From Hydrogenothermaceae bacterium (GTDB lineage Bacteria; Aquificota; Aquificia; Aquificales; Hydrogenothermaceae): 7,697 nt of DNA. The notes under the pieces were generated by a model. It saw only the letters and a program-made list of their open reading frames with translations. It did not search any database and had not been told where the DNA came from. The DNA is taken from NCBI GenBank assembly GCA_026984355.1, contig JALSSG010000230.1, positions 1 to 7,697 on the forward strand. Reading direction: 5' to 3'. The position numbers were made by a program, and so were the translations under genes. Positions within the stretch are counted from its first letter, which is position 1, and the number at the start of each line of letters is the position of its first letter. Of this stretch, positions 4,586 through 7,697 are shown one piece after another.

Positions 4586-6391
4586 ATGAGTATTATGGTA
4601 GGAAGGGGAATTATATTTATTTTTTTGCTAATTTTTCACGTATCATTTGGATATAATATATCAGAAAGAACATATTCTCTTATTGAAGAAGGAAAGTATA
4701 TTGACGCTATAAATATACTTGAAAATTACTTAAAAAAACACCCAGATGATAAAGAAGCAAGAGAGCTACTGGTATCTTTATATATATCAAGATTGTCCCT
4801 TGAAGATGACAGCTTAATTAAAGACAGAACAAAAAGAAAAATTTTAAAGCTTATAAAAAAACAGATAGAAGACAGTAATGATCCTTATGTGTGGATTTTT
4901 AGAGGGAAATTTTTAGAAGAATTTAGTTTAAAGGAAGCTCTAAAAAATTATAAGCAAGCTATAAAAATAGACCCAGATAATCCTTTTTTACTTTATAAAG
5001 TAGGAAAACTTTCAGAAAAGATAGGCAATGTATTAGAGGTTAGAAATGTATACTCATCTATTTTAAAAAAAGAAATCATACAGGGCTTTCCAGAAAATAT
5101 AGTATATCTTCCACCAAATAGCTATGTACTGGTAGTAGATAAATCTCTTCAAACTCTTTTTGTATATAAAACTGATTTTGACAGAAAACTACATCTATAT
5201 GACTATTATCCAGCTACCACAGGACAAAATTTTGGTGAAAAACTAAAAACAGGAGACAGAAAAACTCCAAGAGGAATTTATTTCTTTAATGGTTTTAAAA
5301 CAAGAAGAGCATTGGCAAATAGTCCTCTTTATGGAGAAGGTGCATTTACTACTGACTATCCAAATGTTATAGATAAAATGCTGAATAAAGACGGATATGG
5401 CATATGGCTTCACGGAACAGATATAAAAAACAGATTTTTAAAACCATTTCAAACACAAGGATGTGTAGTAGTAGAAAATACAAAAATAAGAGAATTAAAA
5501 AATGTTATATCACTATACCAGACACCAATAGTAATAGAAGATAAAGTAAAATTTGTAAAAGATAACTCTCAGTTGAAAAATGTTATACTTGAAAAGTTAT
5601 ATTTATGGAAAAAATCCTGGGAGAATAAAGATATAGACACTTTCTTTTCGCTATATGATAAAAACTTTAGAGCAGGAAAAAACCTAAATATAACAAAAAC
5701 GATTTTTATCAGAAGAAAAAAGTACAGAATATTAAGTAAAAAAAATATTACTGTGAGTATAGCTAATCTAAAAATACTATATCTAAAAAATGGATATAAA
5801 GACAAAGACTTGGTAATAACACATTTCCTCCAGTATTATAAAGGAGACAGCTATCAGGACTTTGGAATAAAAAAGCTTTACTGGGTTGGAAAAGGAAAAG
5901 ATTTTAAAATAATAAGTGAAGAATTTATAAAATTAAAAGAACCAAAAAAAGAAATACCAGTTTTATTAGTATCATCTGAAAAACCTATCAAAAAAGTTTC
6001 TATGAAAGAAAACAAAAAACATATAGCTAAAATAAAAAAACAAAAAAAGAAACCTAAGTATAACTGGACTGTTGAAACATTTCTTAAAAGCTGGGAAAAG
6101 GCATGGGAAAAAAAAGATGTTAAAAGGTATGTTTCATTTTATTGTTATGATTTTAAATGGAGAAAGGGCAACAAAAAAACATGGGAAAAGTATAAAACCC
6201 GTACAATTAAAAATAAAAAATTCATTAAAGTTGACCTTAGTATAATTTCGAAAAGAGATAAAGGTAAATTTGTAGAAGTTATTGCAAAACAAAAGTATAT
6301 TTCAGATAAATTTAAATCTACAATAAATAAACGTTTTATCTTAAAGAAGGTTAGCTACGGATTTTGTATATATAGAGAAGGAGCGATATGA
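4586..6391 (+). CDS. secreted L,D-transpeptidase-fold protein with TPR and tandem NTF2-like domains (Csd6/YafK-like)
   Basis: A 601-residue envelope protein, probably a peptidoglycan L,D-transpeptidase or L,D-carboxypeptidase. In order: a hydrophobic N-terminal segment 9-19 after Arg7 with a possible signal cleavage after VSFG (22); TPR-like helices at about 25-58 and 99-132 (WIFRGKFLEEF...ALKNYKQAIKIDPDN); a YkuD catalytic domain at about 178-318, with TTGQNFGEKLKTGDRKTPRG (211-230), catalytic His276 in IWLHGTD and Cys293 in TQGCVVV; a first NTF2-like domain about 330-448; a Lys-rich linker about 449-492; and a second NTF2-like domain about 493-601. The active motif is TQGC rather than the common SHGC, as in the YafK/Csd6 branch. 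Helicobacter Csd6, a cell-shape LD-carboxypeptidase, has one such NTF2-like domain; here it looks duplicated. It begins 2 nt after rbfA with a poor ribosome binding site and overlaps sppA at its stop. Confidence 0.88.
   Translation: MSIMVGRGIIFIFLLIFHVSFGYNISERTYSLIEEGKYIDAINILENYLKKHPDDKEARELLVSLYISRLSLEDDSLIKDRTKRKILKLIKKQIEDSNDPYVWIFRGKFLEEFSLKEALKNYKQAIKIDPDNPFLLYKVGKLSEKIGNVLEVRNVYSSILKKEIIQGFPENIVYLPPNSYVLVVDKSLQTLFVYKTDFDRKLHLYDYYPATTGQNFGEKLKTGDRKTPRGIYFFNGFKTRRALANSPLYGEGAFTTDYPNVIDKMLNKDGYGIWLHGTDIKNRFLKPFQTQGCVVVENTKIRELKNVISLYQTPIVIEDKVKFVKDNSQLKNVILEKLYLWKKSWENKDIDTFFSLYDKNFRAGKNLNITKTIFIRRKKYRILSKKNITVSIANLKILYLKNGYKDKDLVITHFLQYYKGDSYQDFGIKKLYWVGKGKDFKIISEEFIKLKEPKKEIPVLLVSSEKPIKKVSMKENKKHIAKIKKQKKKPKYNWTVETFLKSWEKAWEKKDVKRYVSFYCYDFKWRKGNKKTWEKYKTRTIKNKKFIKVDLSIISKRDKGKFVEVIAKQKYISDKFKSTINKRFILKKVSYGFCIYREGAI
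6378..6383 (+). promoter_or_regulatory. ribosome binding site deciding the sppA start
   Basis: AAGGAG inside the end of the transpeptidase-like gene is followed by two adjacent ATG codons, at 6388 (4-nt spacing) and 6391 (7-nt spacing). The 7-nt spacing is nearer optimum, so 6391 is preferred, giving a TGATG stop/start overlap with the preceding gene. Confidence 0.6.
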
Positions 6392-7236
6392 TGAGAGATT
6401 TTTTTACAAAGAAAAAGATAGTAATGCTAATAATCGCACTTTTACTCGTTATATATATAGTTTCCTCTTTTTTGTACAGAATACAGCCTAAGATAGCACT
6501 TATATCTATTGATGGAGTTATATCTGATTATTATCCAGTTGTTCAGAACATAGATTTAGCTATGAAGGATAATTCAATAAAAGCTGTTGTTGTAAAAGTA
6601 AATAGTCCCGGAGGTTCTGTAGGAGCATCACAGGAAATATATAGAGCCTTAGAAAAACTACGCCAAAATAAACCTGTAGTAGTTTCTATGGGGAACGTAG
6701 CTGCGTCTGGTGGATATTATGTAAGCATACCTGCAAATGTTATATATGCAAATTCTGGAACTATAACAGGAAGTATTGGTGTTATTGTTCAGCACATTGA
6801 TGCAACAAAACTTTTGAATAAAGTAGGTATAAAGATAGACAACATAAAATCAGGTAAAAACAAAGATATTTTATTTCCGAACAAACCGCTAACTCCAGAA
6901 GCAAAAAAAATAATAGAAAAAACTATAAAAGATGTATATGAAGAGTTCTTACAGGATATAGTTAAATATAGAGATATAGATATAAATACTCTCAGAAAGT
7001 ATGCTGATGGAAGAATACTTAGTGGAAAAGAAGCTAAAAAACTGAAATTAATAGATAAAATAGGAAACATACAAGATGCCATTGAAGAAGCTAAAGATTT
7101 AGCAGGTTTAAAAGGAAAAAAAGTTCTTCTTATAGAGTTAAAACCAAAGCCACCACTTTTAGAACAAATCCTCGGAACAAAAATAAAAAATATTATAACT
7201 CCAACAGGAATATACTATTTAATGAGTTTTGAGTAA
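6391..7236 (+). CDS. sppA: signal peptide peptidase SppA, short single-domain type
   Basis: A membrane-anchored serine protease of the S49 family that degrades cleaved signal peptides. 281 residues from the chosen ATG: a basic start (FFTKKK), one transmembrane helix at about 10-29, then a single ClpP-like protease domain. Visible are IALISIDGVI (35-44), VNSPGGSVGAS (70-80), the nucleophile Ser106 in VAASGGYY, TITGSIGVI (124-132), and the general base Lys158 in IKSGKNKD. Ser and Lys are 52 residues apart, exactly as in Bacillus SppA (Ser147/Lys199). ADGRILSGKEAKKLKLID (205-222) is the conserved C-terminal part. It is the half-length type, unlike the ~600-residue E. coli enzyme. Last gene of the ylxP operon, translationally coupled to the upstream gene. 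No intrinsic terminator is visible behind it. Confidence 0.93.
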   Translation: MRDFFTKKKIVMLIIALLLVIYIVSSFLYRIQPKIALISIDGVISDYYPVVQNIDLAMKDNSIKAVVVKVNSPGGSVGASQEIYRALEKLRQNKPVVVSMGNVAASGGYYVSIPANVIYANSGTITGSIGVIVQHIDATKLLNKVGIKIDNIKSGKNKDILFPNKPLTPEAKKIIEKTIKDVYEEFLQDIVKYRDIDINTLRKYADGRILSGKEAKKLKLIDKIGNIQDAIEEAKDLAGLKGKKVLLIELKPKPPLLEQILGTKIKNIITPTGIYYLMSFE

Positions 7237-7284
7237 ACATCATTAGCACAATATCTCTGACATTACTCATAAAAAAACAAACAG

Positions 7285-7311
7285 TTAGGTGTAATATTTA
7301 GAGAAACCTAA
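7285..7311 (+). promoter_or_regulatory. possible promoter/operator of the Fe-S carrier gene
   Basis: TTAGGT (7285-7290) and ACCTAA (7306-7311) form a 6-bp inverted repeat with 15 nt between arms, enclosing a -10-like TAATAT (7292-7297) about 40 nt before the coding start. No credible -35 lies at the right distance (ATAAAA). It may be a promoter with an overlapping operator or a weak stem-loop, and it could be chance. Confidence 0.3.
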
Positions 7312-7336
7312 AATCAAATATTTTGGAGGTATAAAA

Positions 7337-7681
7337 ATGCAAGTAGAAAAAGATTTATTCTTTGTAACAGAAGCAGCAGCAAATGAAATCAAAAAAATAG
7401 CTGAGGAACAGGGAATAGAAAATCCTGTTTTAAGGGTTAGAGTAGTACCTGGAGGTTGTTCTGGTTTTCAGTATGCTATGGGATTTGATGAAGAAATCAC
7501 TGATAACGACAAAGTTATAGAACTTGAAAACGGAGTAAAAATAGCTATTGACGAATTTAGTGCACCATACATAAAGGGAGCTACTTTAGACTACGTAACG
7601 GACTTTATGGGTGGCGGATTTACTATTAAAAATCCAAATGCTTCTGGTTCTTGTGGTTGTGGAAGCTCATTCTCTTGCTAA
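7337..7681 (+). CDS. A-type iron-sulfur cluster carrier (IscA/ErpA/SufA family)
   Basis: A 114-residue HesB/IscA-family protein that carries Fe-S clusters or iron from the assembly scaffold to target enzymes in the cytoplasm. The three conserved cluster ligands are present: Cys41 in PGGCSGFQY, and Cys106 and Cys108 in the C-terminal CGCG. Other family marks are the N-terminal TEAAANEIKKIAEEQG, LRVRV (32-36), GVKIAIDEFSAPYIKGATLDY (66-86) and GGGFTIKNPNA (92-102). Length is typical (106-122). An unusual fourth Cys is the very last residue, in SSFSC, where relatives usually end in a short non-Cys tail. IscA, ErpA and SufA cannot be told apart here, so no symbol is given. A strong GGAGG at 7325-7329, 7 nt upstream, and a 100-nt gap from sppA suggest separate transcription. 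Confidence 0.94.
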   Translation: MQVEKDLFFVTEAAANEIKKIAEEQGIENPVLRVRVVPGGCSGFQYAMGFDEEITDNDKVIELENGVKIAIDEFSAPYIKGATLDYVTDFMGGGFTIKNPNASGSCGCGSSFSC

Positions 7682-7697
7682 AGATTTGCGGCCTTAA

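Noticed and set aside
5569..5805. Minus-strand open frame of 78 codons that looks hydrophobic
   Set aside because: Antisense to the Lys-rich part of the L,D-transpeptidase-like gene; Phe/Leu/Ile runs are simply reversed Lys/Glu codons.
6034..6048. Two A7 tracts as a possible slippage or programmed frameshift site
   Set aside because: They encode the Lys-rich linker of the transpeptidase-like protein. The frame continues intact into a sensible domain, and the other frames offer no useful product.
6789..7082. Minus-strand open frame of 97 codons
   Set aside because: Antisense to the SppA catalytic domain, with no RBS or promoter; hydrophobicity is a reverse-complement effect.
7257..7262. CTGACA as a -35 box for the Fe-S carrier gene
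   Set aside because: No -10-like sequence at 16-18 nt; the nearest, TAATAT, is 29 nt away.
7230..7269. Inverted repeat TGAGTAA / TTACTCA over the sppA stop, as a terminator
   Set aside because: The 7-bp arms are AT-rich and separated by 26 nt, and the sequence after the stem on the plus strand is an A run rather than a T run.

Overview
The window is a compact, strongly AT-rich bacterial chromosome segment with eleven protein genes, one of them cut by the left edge. I see no rRNA, tRNA, CRISPR or mobile element. The A/T-loaded codons, the Lys/Ile/Glu-rich proteins, the very short intergenic gaps and the gene types suggest a thermophilic Aquificota relative, most likely Hydrogenothermaceae (Sulfurihydrogenibium/Persephonella-like). 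This placement is inferred from style and was not tested by a search.

Left part (1-1200): the C-terminal end of a DUF389 membrane protein, then aroD (type I 3-dehydroquinate dehydratase, shikimate pathway). aroD runs tail-to-tail into a small two-helix membrane protein on the minus strand, and the two stop codons share bases.

Middle (1201-3871): an AT-rich divergent intergenic region with a palindrome serves the small membrane gene on one side and, on the other, a two-gene unit: an M20D-type metallo-amidohydrolase followed after 3 nt by a UMF1/Atg22-like MFS transporter. That pair looks like a transport-plus-hydrolysis module of unknown substrate. The MFS gene converges on, and overlaps by 6 nt, a minus-strand 71-residue protein with three CxxC pairs.

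Right part (3872-7697): the intergenic region 3872-3979 carries back-to-back sigma70-like promoters whose -35 boxes overlap. The plus-strand promoter starts a tightly packed operon: ylxP (DUF503), rbfA (30S maturation factor), a secreted L,D-transpeptidase-fold protein with N-terminal TPRs and two C-terminal NTF2-like repeats, and a SppA-type signal peptide peptidase. It links ribosome maturation with the cell envelope. After a 100-nt gap comes an A-type Fe-S carrier (IscA/ErpA/SufA family) with its own strong ribosome binding site.

Most genes are housekeeping or near-housekeeping. The least ordinary items are the tandem NTF2-like C-terminus of the L,D-transpeptidase-like protein, the odd Cys-containing metal-site segment of the M20 enzyme, the three-CxxC protein, and the two divergent promoter regions. 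I found no convincing new multi-gene defence or mobile system.
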